A stretch of 64,000 nt of DNA from Sorangium sp025924095. Its GTDB lineage: Bacteria > Myxococcota_A > Polyangia > Polyangiales > Polyangiaceae. Where the stretch lies: NCBI RefSeq assembly GCF_051521505.1, contig NZ_CP150356.1, forward strand, positions 1,736,001 through 1,800,000, in the 5' to 3' direction. Below, piece by piece: positions 18,850 to 26,888 of the stretch; the first letter of the stretch is position 1; every line of letters starts with the position of its first letter. Made by a program: the position numbers and the translations under genes. Below the pieces are notes generated by a model, which did not search any database, was not told where the DNA came from, and saw only the letters and a list, made by a program, of their open reading frames with translations.

Positions 18850-19548
18850 CCAGGCAGCGTCCTCGAGCGCCTCGCCGTCCACGCGCCCGAGCTCGGCCAC
18901 GTGGACGGCGGCCCGCCAGGGAAGGGCGACGCCGGATCCACCCCAGTCCAGACGGGCGAGAAGAGGCAGACGTCGATCGTCGCCTTGCCCAGCGACACCC
19001 CGCCCATCGCCACATCAGGCACCGCGTCATGACCAAGCTCCGGCGGGAGCGGCGCTTCTACCTGGAGGCGATGATCCGCTGGACCGCGCCGGCGGCCCGG
19101 CCTCGTCGAGCTCGGCGAGGCCGGGCCGATGTCCAGCAGGGCGACCTCGGTGCGGCCGGCGTCGAGGCGGACGTGGTCGCGCTCTGATCCGGCGCGGAGC
19201 TCGCCGCTCGTCGGTCGATCGGTTGACGAACACCCTCCACCACTGAACGGCCGCCTGCTCACACTGAACGACGACTGCCAGCCTCCCACGACCTCAGCTG
19301 CCGCGCGGCGAGCTGCGCAGGTCAGGCCGACAGTGTCATCTCGACCCACTTGACCGATTTTGCGGCTTTACCTCTGTTCGCTTCAAAAGAACGTCATAAG
19401 GATAAGCTCGCTCGCATGTCTATCTGGCACTCGCTTCGATGAGGCTCGCGAGGCGAGCGGGCACGGCGCGCGTACCTGCTCTGGTTCGCCGGATCTCACG
19501 TCCGGAAGGCACGGTTCTAGCTGTTTGAACCTTCACGAGAGGGGGGCG
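18850..19548. other. Gene-poor stretch with decayed coding traces
   Basis: No intact gene is supported. A minus-strand frame open from 18846 to 19349 has locally gene-like codon use (around 19060-19200, e.g. EVALLDIGPASPS). Another minus-strand frame continues it below 18900 (ELGRVDGEALEDAAW), as if one gene had been frameshifted. I cannot identify it. The last 200 bp before 19548 are lower in GC and probably carry the promoter of the next gene. Confidence 0.4.
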
Positions 19549-19555
19549 ATGATCT

Positions 19556-19926
19556 ATGAGATGGCCGGCATTCCTGATCGGTGCCATTTTTGTGGTGGGA
19601 TGCGTTGTTGACCCAGGCGACAACGGTGAGACTACGGAACAAGGCGCCGAGGAGCAAACTTCGGAGGTCTCCGAGGCGGTCTTGACCAATAGAATCTTCG
19701 TAAGGAGGGAGAACATGGCGGCCCATGTTCCGACAAATGCGTGGCACAAAAAATCTACTGCCACGCCGCCTATGCCGTTCATCCAAAAAAACCGAGCGTC
19801 GGCAATGGCAAGCTGTATGCCTGTAACCGATTTGTGCCGGCTGGATGGATGTGCTCGTACACTTACCCAAACGGCGACAATTGTCATTTTCCGTTTGGTA
19901 GAGGTCCTGCATCGCTGTGTATATGA
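19556..19926 (+). pseudogene. Frameshifted Cys-rich lipoprotein gene
   Basis: ATG 19556, preceded by GAGAGGGGGG, opens a lipoprotein: a short hydrophobic segment ends FVVGC with an acidic Glu/Thr-rich stretch after the lipidated Cys. After about 55 codons the sense passes to another frame, which reads HGGPCSDKCVAQKIYCHAAY, then Cys-rich sequence to NCHFPFGRGPASLCI and a TGA at 19926. The second frame has a stop at 19690, so the switch must lie between ~19693 and ~19715. Intact it would be a ~123-aa secreted Cys-rich lipoprotein. The region is lower in GC than its surroundings. A sequencing error or genuine decay is more likely than programmed frameshifting. Confidence 0.55.
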
Positions 19927-19953
19927 TGACAATATTCATCACAGGAGGCGTCG

Positions 19954-20325
19954 TTGAGTGGCGTAGATGCGGAGCGTGCGGCCAGTGCTGAGACGGCTGC
20001 GGCCATTTTTAATGGGGAAGGGCTGCTTCAGATGCTCGTGTGGCGTTGCGTGTTCGCCAACTACGAGGCGCATCTGCTCGATGGCCTGGAAGAACTAAAG
20101 AACGGCCTTCGTCGGTTCATGGCGCTGCGCGACCAGGGCCTGGCGCAGGGTGGACCGGAAAAGGTCACAGAAGACGACATCCAGCGTCTTGAGCGGCTCT
20201 CATCGCTCGTGCAACAATGGCTCGCGGGCGGAGAACTGTCGCCGGAAATTGAGGAGCTCGCGCGGAAGCTGTGGGGTGTCCTCGCAGACACCGGCGCCGG
20301 CGTCCAGATGCTCCCTCCGCCGTAA
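19954..20325 (+). CDS. Uncharacterised 123-aa protein
   Basis: Starts at TTG 19954, six bases after GGAGG, and ends at TAA 20325. The product is acidic and helical, with heptad-like segments (residues 35-60 and 68-110) and no membrane segment. I do not recognise it. It directly follows the broken lipoprotein gene with 27 bp between, so they may have been co-transcribed. Confidence 0.55.
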   Translation: MSGVDAERAASAETAAAIFNGEGLLQMLVWRCVFANYEAHLLDGLEELKNGLRRFMALRDQGLAQGGPEKVTEDDIQRLERLSSLVQQWLAGGELSPEIEELARKLWGVLADTGAGVQMLPPP

Positions 20326-20327
20326 CG

Positions 20328-20459
20328 ATGCCTTCATCGAGCTCGGCGCCCATCCTAGGTTTAGTTGTTGCTCCTATCCTCTTCGCCCGGTGCTGGTTGG
20401 CCGAAGGCCGGGCACGAGAGCGAGCTGACCAGCAGAGGCGGCTCGACTCCAACAAGTAG
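20328..20459 (+). CDS. Small single-span membrane protein (43 aa)
   Basis: ATG 20328 lies three bases after the preceding stop. One hydrophobic helix (ILGLVVAPILFARCWLA) is followed by a charged tail EGRARERADQQRR. That tail closely resembles the one in the 78-aa membrane protein at 24672 (EGRARERAARERE), which supports it being real. Function unknown. No ribosome-binding site is visible, so translation may depend on coupling. Confidence 0.4.
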   Translation: MPSSSSAPILGLVVAPILFARCWLAEGRARERADQQRRLDSNK

Positions 20460-20531
20460 GCGGCGGCGTGATCGGTCCTCTGTCCCCGAGCCCATCTCGA
20501 CACCGGGGGCCTTCGGCGATACCTGTGAGGC

Positions 20532-20786
20532 ATGACCCTCGTCGTCCTGACCGTACCCGACGACCTCAGCGCAGCGCTCCAGGTCCCGGCCGAACGGCTG
20601 GCGTCCGAGATCGCCTTCGCCGCCGCGGTCCGGCTTTACGAGGAGGGTCGTGTGTCGCTGGTCAAGGCCGCCGAGATCGCGTGCGTGGAGCGCTTTCGCT
20701 TCGCCGCCCGGCTCGCGGAGATCGGCATCTCGACCGCTGCGTTCGACCTGGCCGATGTGGATGCTGCCAGGACGGCGGCAAGATGA
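20532..20786 (+). CDS. UPF0175 family antitoxin-like protein
   Basis: An 84-aa protein with the UPF0175 pattern: VPDDLSAAL at the start, then EIAFAAAVRLYEEGRVSLVKAAEIA, a helix-turn-helix-like core, and a C-terminal GISTAAFDLADV. Such proteins are the antitoxin half of pairs with DUF3368 PIN-domain nucleases. The TGA overlaps the ATG of the broken toxin gene (ATGA at 20783), the usual coupling for these pairs. Confidence 0.8.
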   Translation: MTLVVLTVPDDLSAALQVPAERLASEIAFAAAVRLYEEGRVSLVKAAEIACVERFRFAARLAEIGISTAAFDLADVDAARTAAR

Positions 20787-21010
20787 CGTATCCGGTTGCG
20801 GTGATCCGCGACACGGGCCGCTGAGCTACCTTCACCGACTCGGGCGTCTCGACATCCTGCAACAACTCTACCGGCACGTCCTCGTTCCACCCGCCGTCGT
20901 TGCTGAGCTCAATGTCGGGCTTCGTCTCGGCAGGGACCTGCCCGACGTGACCACCCTGGACTGGATCGAGCTGCGATCGCCTCCTGCCCGCGCGCTCCAG
21001 GAGATCGAGC
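20783..21010 (+). pseudogene. DUF3368 PIN-domain toxin, frameshifted and truncated
   Basis: The first 13 codons read MTYPVAVIRDTGR and then stop. One extra C at about 20817-20821 would restore DTGPLSYLHRLGRLDILQQL, LYRHVLVPPAVVAELN and LGRDLPDVTTLDWIELRSPP, the usual DUF3368 N-terminal two thirds with its first acidic Asp. After ~21000 the resemblance ends and the C-terminal acidic residues are missing. The toxin is therefore inactive twice over, while its antitoxin remains intact. Confidence 0.75.
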
Positions 21011-21209
21011 GCCGTCATCGAGGTCCTCACGATCTGCGCGGGCTCGTCCTTCGAGCCGCCGCTCGCCTCGATGTCGCCGAGGCGCCGCGAGCTCTCCACC
21101 ACCTCGACGTGCCGGACCTCGGCCTCACGGGTGGAGAGGTCCAGGCGCAGCGACACAAGGCGGCCAGGCCGCTTCGGAGCATCGGGATTCGCGGAGCCTC
21201 ACCGAAGCC
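21011..21209. other. Gap with no recognisable gene
   Basis: Lies between the broken toxin gene and the end of the monooxygenase gene. No frame on either strand resembles a known protein and no terminator with a T-run was seen. Confidence 0.4.
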
Positions 21210-22424
21210 TCACGAAAGCCTCACCAGATCCTGGTAGTCCTTGAGATCGAACGGCAGCGTCAGCGCTCCGAAGTCTGGGATGCTGCCGCCGGGGGCGGTC
21301 TGCCCCTCGTCCGTCGGTTCGTCAGGCTTTGCGTTCTGCTCCAGCGCGATGTCCTGATTGCGAATCACGTAGGCGCGCAGGCCGTCCTCGTACGCGGCTA
21401 TGCCACCCACCAGATCCTCCTTGTGCATGGCGAGCTCACTGGCCAGAACGTAAGCGCCGACCATCGCGACCGAGGTGGCCTGCCCCGTACCCAGAGAGAC
21501 GGCGTAGCCAGCATCGCCGGCCAGCACGATCCGCCCACGTGACCAGCTGCTCATGCGGACCTGGCTCAGCGAGTAGAAGTGGAAGTCGGTCGCGCGCAGC
21601 ATGTGCTCCACGATCTGCGGAATCACCCAGCCAGCGCCCGCGACGCGGTCGGCGAGCAACCGCTTCTGCGCGTCGATGTCGCGGACGTCGTGGTCGATCC
21701 CCTTCGGCGCGTTGAAGCCGAGATACGTCCTCGCGTTGACATCCCTCCGCAGGCCCATGACCAGCGCGCCGACGGAGTCCGGCTGCTGGTACATGACCTG
21801 CCAGCGCTCGAGACCGAGAAAGTTCGGCATGCCGAACGTCGCAATGTACAGGTCGCCGAAGGCGCGGACGAACTGCTCATCGGGGCCGAAGGCGATCCGC
21901 CGCACCCCCGAACGCAATCCGTCGGCGCCAACCACCAGCTCGAAGCGGCGAGGCGCAGCCGTGACGAACGTGACGTCGACGCCCGACTCGTCCTGGGTCA
22001 GCGACGCGATGGAATCGGCGAAGAGGTACTCGACCTGGGTGCCCACGGCTTCGTGAAGCACGTGACACAGGTCGTCGCGCAAGATCTCGACATCGGGGCT
22101 GTCGAGTCGGCCGCCCGTCAAGGTGCTCTCCGTGCTCCGGAAGATCTCCTGACCGGCCGAGTCGACCACAGAGATGCCCGTCAGCCTCGTGCTTCGATCG
22201 CGGAGCGCAGCGAGGATGCCCATCCGCTCCGCGACCTCCAGGGCCGGCCCCCGGACGTCGAGCGCGTGCCCGCCCGGGCGTAGATGCGGCGCACGCTCGA
22301 CCACCGTGACCGCGAAGCCGTAGCGGGCGAGCCAAGTTGCGATGGTGAGACCGGAGACGCTGGCGCCGGAGACCAGCACCCGGGAGGCGGGACGCTTCGG
22401 GATCGTCGAGTTCATGGGAAGCAT
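21210..22424 (-). CDS. FAD-dependent monooxygenase (PHBH/TetX-like)
   Basis: A 404-aa flavin monooxygenase. The dinucleotide-binding fold is at the start (VSGASVSGLTIATWLARYGF, then the acidic VVER), the middle has the family R-x-D-L part (LRDDLCHVL), and RIVLAGDAGYAVSLGTGQ (~300-317) is the GD motif that holds the FAD ribityl. Such enzymes hydroxylate aromatics, polyketides or antibiotics; the substrate is unknown. The start is ATG 22424; an ATG three codons later is possible. It is divergent from a LysR regulator 75 bp away, which probably controls it. Confidence 0.88.
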   Translation of the reverse strand: MLPMNSTIPKRPASRVLVSGASVSGLTIATWLARYGFAVTVVERAPHLRPGGHALDVRGPALEVAERMGILAALRDRSTRLTGISVVDSAGQEIFRSTESTLTGGRLDSPDVEILRDDLCHVLHEAVGTQVEYLFADSIASLTQDESGVDVTFVTAAPRRFELVVGADGLRSGVRRIAFGPDEQFVRAFGDLYIATFGMPNFLGLERWQVMYQQPDSVGALVMGLRRDVNARTYLGFNAPKGIDHDVRDIDAQKRLLADRVAGAGWVIPQIVEHMLRATDFHFYSLSQVRMSSWSRGRIVLAGDAGYAVSLGTGQATSVAMVGAYVLASELAMHKEDLVGGIAAYEDGLRAYVIRNQDIALEQNAKPDEPTDEGQTAPGGSIPDFGALTLPFDLKDYQDLVRLS

Positions 22425-22499
22425 GGTACGTTTCTCGAACCGAGCCGTCCAAGACATGGATCGCACGGATATGATGCCCCCAGGGTAACGGTTGAGACC

Positions 22500-23456
22500 A
22501 TGGAACTCCGACACCTCCGCTACTTCGTCACCATCGCCGAGGAGCAGAGCTTCCGCCGAGCCGCCACCAGGCTCCACGTCTCGCAGTCTCCATTGAGTCG
22601 GCAGATGAAGGACCTCGAGGAGGAGATGGGCGTTGAGCTCTTCGCGCCCGAGGGACGCGGGATCAAGCTCACGGCCGCCGGGAAGTCCTTCGCGGAGAGA
22701 GCCAGGAGCATCCTCGCGAGCGTCGACGCGGCCGTCGACGAAGCCAAGGGGATCGCCGAAGGCAGGCTCGGTACCGTGGTCATCGGCTTTGAGACGGGCA
22801 CGTCCTTCATGGGCTCGTTCTTGTCCTTCGTCGCGGCGTTTCGTCGGCGAGCGCCCCACGTCGGCCTCCAGCTCGTCCCCACGAGCAGCCTGGAGCAGTG
22901 GACGGCGCTGCGGCAGGGGACGATTGCCTTCGGCTATGGGGCCTACGCGCCCGATGACGACGCCCTCGGCCACCTCGAGATGACCCGCGATCGACTCGGG
23001 CTGCTCCTCTCCCCTGAGCATCGACTCGCACGGCTCAAGAAGATCCGGCTTCGAGACCTCGAGAGCGAGCGCGTGCTGCTCCAGCCACGTCAGCTCTATC
23101 CGAGGCTCCACGCGGACCTCATCACGGCGGCGCGCGCACAGGGCGTGACGCTGCACGTGACGGCGGAGGTGCTCGACCTGGAGGCGCTCCTGGCGCTGGT
23201 CGTGATCGGCGACGCGGTCACCTTCCTCTCGGAGAAGTTCTGGGAGCTGGCTTCGCAGACCTCGTTGCTGTGGCGGTCCGTCGAAGATCTCCACATCGAT
23301 CTGAGTGAAGTCGTCACATGGCGCGCGGAGGACGGCGGCGCGCCCGTGGTGCGAGCGCTGATCGAGAGCGCGCGAGAGGTGAGCCCGCTCCTGCAGCACG
23401 CCGCAGACCGCGCGCGCTCCCCCAGGGCCGCCGAGCGAAAGCGCAACAAGCGCTGA
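22500..23456 (+). CDS. LysR family transcriptional regulator
   Basis: A 318-aa regulator. The N-terminal winged helix (LRYFVTIAEEQSFRRAATRL, then HVSQSPLSRQMKDLEEEMGV) is typical LysR, followed by a linker helix and a periplasmic-binding-like effector domain (~90-295). The C-terminus is a basic Arg/Ala tail. Divergent orientation with the FAD monooxygenase gene and a 75-bp shared promoter region suggest it activates that gene in response to a substrate. Confidence 0.92.
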   Translation: MELRHLRYFVTIAEEQSFRRAATRLHVSQSPLSRQMKDLEEEMGVELFAPEGRGIKLTAAGKSFAERARSILASVDAAVDEAKGIAEGRLGTVVIGFETGTSFMGSFLSFVAAFRRRAPHVGLQLVPTSSLEQWTALRQGTIAFGYGAYAPDDDALGHLEMTRDRLGLLLSPEHRLARLKKIRLRDLESERVLLQPRQLYPRLHADLITAARAQGVTLHVTAEVLDLEALLALVVIGDAVTFLSEKFWELASQTSLLWRSVEDLHIDLSEVVTWRAEDGGAPVVRALIESAREVSPLLQHAADRARSPRAAERKRNKR

Positions 23457-23473
23457 GGCGTCTTCCCGGGCGG

Positions 23474-23707
23474 TCACGAGAGCAACACGTGTCCCCTCGG
23501 CGCTTGGGCGACATCCCCGACGAACGGCACGATGCGGCCGTCACCGCGGGCCAGCTCGTCGACCGCCGGGTGGATGTCCTCGGCCACGACCGCGGCGCCG
23601 CGCGCCTCCAGCAAGGGCGCCGTGGCCCGACCGATGCCGCTCGCTGCGCCGGTGACGATCGCGACCCTGCCCTCGAGATCACGCCGCAGATCTTCGGTCT
23701 TGGTCAT
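23474..23707 (-). pseudogene. Truncated short-chain dehydrogenase
   Basis: Encodes only the NAD(P)-binding start of an SDR: GRVAIVTGAASGIGRA with the TGxxxGxG motif, to IVPFVGDVA, then an unrelated tail and stop after 77 codons. The catalytic Tyr-x-x-x-Lys half is absent. The end of the LysR gene abuts the break, so the rest was probably lost in a rearrangement. Confidence 0.7.
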
Positions 23708-23891
23708 GTTCTTCTCCCGAGAGCGTTGTGCGTGTGCTCTCCAGTCTCTCCTGGTGACGTCCAGGGAGATCGCAAGCCCCAGGAGCCAGGGGGCCCGACC
23801 TCATCGAGAGCGTGTTTCGAGCTCCACCAGATTCGCACTGCGCCACGCCCGCCGGGAGGCGCCGCCCGAAGGGATTTGCTATCGTCGGGGC

Positions 23892-24497
23892 ATGACCGCA
23901 TCCGCGCCGAAGGCTGCCCGTCCCGCGACCTTGGAGGATCTCCTTGCGATCCCCGAGGAGGAGCGGCGCCACGAGCTCATCGAGGGCAGCATCGTCGAGA
24001 AGGGGGCCGCGACCGGCGAGCACGGGGCCGTGCAGCGCAAGCTCTCCGCCTACGTCGACCCCTACGATCAGCGCCCCGGCGGGCGCAGGCCCGGGGGATG
24101 GTGGTTCGCGACCGAGGTCGATGTCCACTTCGACGCCACGAACACCGTCCGCCCCGACGTGGTCGGCTGGCGACGAGACCGCGTCCCGGAGCGCCCGCGC
24201 GGTATCCCGATCATGGTGCGCCCCGATTGGATATGCGAGATCCTCTCGACGAACAAGCGGAACGATCTCATCAAGAAGAAGCGCGTCTATCACCGGCACC
24301 AGGTTCCGCACTACTGGATCATCGACCCCGAGGAAGAGACCCTGGCCGTCTATCGCTGGACGCAGGAAGGTTACGTCGAGATCCTCGCCGCCGAGCGCGG
24401 CGAGCAGGTCCGGGCCGAGCCGTTCGAGACGACCCCGCTGCAGGTCGGCGTGCTCTTCGGCGACGACGAAGACGACGAGCCCGTGCGGGAGCCTTAG
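23892..24497 (+). CDS. Uma2 family (DUF820) putative endonuclease
   Basis: A 201-aa protein of the Uma2 family, a PD-(D/E)xK nuclease-like fold abundant in cyanobacteria and myxobacteria. Visible are EERRHELIEGSIVEKGAATG near the start, RPDVVGWRR (the Asp of the core), ICEILSTNKRNDLIKKKRVY (Glu and Lys positions) and HYWIIDPEEETLAVYR. The cellular role is unsettled. ATG 23892 is preceded by TCGGGG. It stands alone. Confidence 0.85.
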   Translation: MTASAPKAARPATLEDLLAIPEEERRHELIEGSIVEKGAATGEHGAVQRKLSAYVDPYDQRPGGRRPGGWWFATEVDVHFDATNTVRPDVVGWRRDRVPERPRGIPIMVRPDWICEILSTNKRNDLIKKKRVYHRHQVPHYWIIDPEEETLAVYRWTQEGYVEILAAERGEQVRAEPFETTPLQVGVLFGDDEDDEPVREP

Positions 24498-24671
24498 TAC
24501 TACAGCCGCGGTGAGGGAGCCCGCGCGCCCGCGGTGGCGAGGCTGGAGTGTTCATCAGCCATCTGCCCGCATGCGAGGACGGAGCGAGATAGGAAGCGCT
24601 GCGATTACTGGACAGGCGGTGGATTCGTTGGCCTCGGCGTACTGTGCGGGCTCTTTTGAGGCGCGTCGACG

Positions 24672-24908
24672 ATGACCGACCTCAGGCCGCTAAGGATCCT
24701 CGGGATTCTGCTGTGCGGAGGGCTGCTGGCTGCTCCGATGGTGGCGAGCTACCACGAGCGACTGCAACCGATGGCCCTGGACGTCATCCGCGCGCTGTTC
24801 CCGCTCTGGATCGGCTTGCTCATCCAGTTGAGCATCGACGAAGGCCGCGCCCGCGAACGGGCCGCACGCGAGCGCGAACGGGCCGCACGCGAGGGGCGTG
24901 GAGAGTGA
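24672..24908 (+). CDS. Small membrane protein with repetitive charged tail (78 aa)
   Basis: Two hydrophobic segments (ILGILLCGGLLAAPMVA and VIRALFPLWIGLLIQLS) are followed by a tail made of near-identical RERAAREREREAAR-like repeats (18-bp DNA repeats, 24848-24890). The tail resembles that of the 43-aa protein at 20328. Function unknown. It may be a membrane-anchored partner of a neighbouring accessory gene. Confidence 0.5.
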   Translation: MTDLRPLRILGILLCGGLLAAPMVASYHERLQPMALDVIRALFPLWIGLLIQLSIDEGRARERAARERERAAREGRGE

Positions 24909-25021
24909 GCACGATACAGTGCGCGCCCCGCTACAGACCTACCAGTCGAAGCCGACGTGACCGCGACCCGAGTGAGCCAGCGCCGCGCGCCCGCAGATCG
25001 TCCTTGTCGCCGGTGTCCATG

Positions 25022-25039
25022 TGAGTAATACTTTACTCA
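25022..25039. promoter_or_regulatory. Perfect inverted repeat operator of the GNAT toxin-antitoxin pair
   Basis: TGAGTAA (25022-25028) and TTACTCA (25033-25039) are perfect inverted 7-mers around TACT, 13 bp before the antitoxin ATG and just upstream of AGGAGG (25042-25047). An AT-rich palindrome at this place in a GC-rich genome is probably the autoregulation site. Confidence 0.7.
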
Positions 25040-25052
25040 TCAGGAGGTCGTC

Positions 25053-25454
25053 ATGTCCCGCTTCCAGGCCCTGACCAACAGCGTGCTCGACGCCGAGCTG
25101 GAAATGCTGCGGGAACGGCTCGGGCTCGAGCCCAACCAGAAAGCCGACCTCCTGCGCGAGGTCGCCGCGCTCGCCGGGTGGGTCGTGCGGCAGGCCGAGC
25201 AGGGGCGAGCCATCGAGGCACGTCGTGGCGAGGAGGTGGAGCCGCTCGTTCATCCGGCGATCGAGCGCCTCCGCGCCAGACGGCAGCAGCGGATGGGCGA
25301 GCGCCTCACGCTGAGCGACGCCGAGACAGCTCGCCTGGCCAACGTCCTCGATCAAGGCTTCGAGCCTTCCGCTGCCCTCCGCGAGACACTGGCGAACCTG
25401 GCGAACCCGAAGCGCCGCCCGCCGAAGCTTCGCTGGAAGAAGCCGGCTGTCTGA
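25053..25454 (+). CDS. Putative antitoxin of a GNAT toxin pair
   Basis: A 133-aa helical, charged protein. The first ~55 residues (SRFQALTNSVLDAELEML, then KADLLREVAALAGWVVRQA) could form a DNA-binding and dimerisation part. The C-terminus ends in a basic Pro/Lys stretch RRPPKLRWKK. It is not the usual DUF1778 antitoxin by eye. The assignment rests on its place directly before a TacT-like acetyltransferase gene (gap 3 bp) and on the palindromic operator in front. Confidence 0.6.
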   Translation: MSRFQALTNSVLDAELEMLRERLGLEPNQKADLLREVAALAGWVVRQAEQGRAIEARRGEEVEPLVHPAIERLRARRQQRMGERLTLSDAETARLANVLDQGFEPSAALRETLANLANPKRRPPKLRWKKPAV

Positions 25455-25457
25455 CCC

Positions 25458-25991
25458 ATGGCGCTCCGGATCGAGGCGCTCAGCCGCTCTCACCGTACCC
25501 TGCTCGCCGACTTCCAGAACCAGCACCCATCGCTCGTCGAGTACCTCAAGCGGTTCGCGCTTCGCCACGCGGAGAGGGACATGCTCGCGCGGACGTACCT
25601 GGCCATCGATGAGGTCTCGGGCGTAACGCGCCTCGGAGGCTACTTCAGCCTGTCGGTCGTGAGCGTCGAGCGCGCCACGGTCACGCGCCTGCCGGAGCTG
25701 GATCGGCTCCCGCGTTTCCCGGTCCCCGGAGTGCTCCTGGCACGGCTCGCGATCGACGCCCGCGTTCAGGGCCAAGGGCTCGGCCGGTATCTCTTCGAGG
25801 AGGCGCTCGGCCTGACGCTCCAGCTCGCGCACACGGGGCCTGTGGCGTTCCGGCTGTTCGTGACAGACGCCATCGACGCGGACGCCGCACGCTTTTACGA
25901 GCGGCTCGGCCTCGCGCAGCTCGGAGACGAGCTCCCCTGCCGCATGGTGCTCGACCTAAGGCCGCTCCTGAGTATCCGCTCGCCACGTTGA
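25458..25991 (+). CDS. GNAT acetyltransferase, TacT-like toxin
   Basis: A 177-aa GNAT protein. Toxin-type features are the start FQNQHPSLVEYLKRFALRHA, LPRFPVPGVLLARLAIDARV (the strand before acetyl-CoA), the pyrophosphate loop VQGQGLGRYLFEEA, and ARFYERLGL near the end, supplying the usual catalytic-region Tyr. TacT-like toxins acetylate aminoacyl-tRNA and block translation. The three-base gap to the upstream gene and the shared operator support a toxin-antitoxin module. Confidence 0.8.
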   Translation: MALRIEALSRSHRTLLADFQNQHPSLVEYLKRFALRHAERDMLARTYLAIDEVSGVTRLGGYFSLSVVSVERATVTRLPELDRLPRFPVPGVLLARLAIDARVQGQGLGRYLFEEALGLTLQLAHTGPVAFRLFVTDAIDADAARFYERLGLAQLGDELPCRMVLDLRPLLSIRSPR

Positions 25992-26129
25992 CCACCGGCG
26001 CCCCTGAGTCGACGCTTTCCTGATCGTGCCGGCTCCTGCCCACGCTGCCCGTTGCTCCCCACACGAGCTGGCGGGAGGAGCGCGCTCGCCGGTTGTCCGT
26101 GGCCCCGGACCGCGGACGGCGCGACCCCG

Positions 26130-26888
26130 CTACTCGCCGCCGCCGCCGCCGCCGCGCGCCGACGCCACGAGCTCCTCCACGAAGCGCGACGCCGGCCGGG
26201 CAGCCAGCTCCTCCCACGTCCCGGCCTGCGTCACGCGCCCCGCCTCGAGGACGGCGATGCGCTGGCCGAGGAGCCGCGCGTCCGCGGCGTCGTGCGTGAC
26301 GACGATCGTCGGAAGGGCGAGCGCTCGCAGGTAGTCGGCGAGGAACGCCCGCACCTCGCGGCGGGAATGGACGTCCAGCGCCGCGAGCGGCTCGTCGAGC
26401 AGCAGCGCGCGCGGGCCCACGGAGAGAGCGCGCGCGAGCGCCACGCGCTGCTGCTCGCCCCCGGAGAGCGTCTGCGTCCGGCGATGGGCGAGCGCGGCGA
26501 TGCCGAGCTCGTGGAGCATCGCGTCCACGCGCTCGGCGCGGGCCGCCCCCCTCCGCCGCGAGGCCGCGCTCCTCACCGCGAACTCGACGTTCTCACGCAC
26601 GCTGAGGTGCGGAAACAGCGCATAATCCTGCGGTACATAGCCAATCCCGCGCTCCTCGACAGGCACGTCGATCCCGGCCCTCGTGTCGAGGAGCACCGCG
26701 CCTCCGACCTCCACCCGCCCTCGCTCCGCGGGCAGCACGCCGAGGAGCAGCGAGAGCAAGCTCGTCTTCCCGGAGCCATTGGGCCCCACGAGCGCCAGCG
26801 TCCCACGCCCGGTCTCGAGCTCCGCGTCGAGGTGCAAACGGCCGATACGCGCGGTCACGCGCGCGCGCAGGCTCTGCGCCGCCGTCAC
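26130..26888 (-). CDS. modC: Molybdate ABC transporter ATP-binding protein ModC
   Basis: A 252-aa ATPase energising molybdate uptake. Walker A is GPNGSGKTS (~38-46), the Q-loop is YVPQDYALFP, the signature LSGGEQQRVALARAL, Walker B LLLDEPLAALD and the switch His VTHDA. It lacks the C-terminal TOBE/Mop domain of longer ModC proteins and ends in a poly-Gly tail, a common short form. GTG 26888 overlaps the modB stop as GTGA. Last gene of modABC. Confidence 0.9.
   Translation of the reverse strand: MTAAQSLRARVTARIGRLHLDAELETGRGTLALVGPNGSGKTSLLSLLLGVLPAERGRVEVGGAVLLDTRAGIDVPVEERGIGYVPQDYALFPHLSVRENVEFAVRSAASRRRGAARAERVDAMLHELGIAALAHRRTQTLSGGEQQRVALARALSVGPRALLLDEPLAALDVHSRREVRAFLADYLRALALPTIVVTHDAADARLLGQRIAVLEAGRVTQAGTWEELAARPASRFVEELVASARGGGGGGE

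Noticed and set aside
17062..18900. A single very long minus-strand frame (612 codons) running from the excisionase-type regulator through the repeats
   Set aside because: Its upper part is antisense to the well-supported plus-strand gene at 17983-18849 and lacks codon bias. Only the first ~193 codons (17062-17643) look like protein.
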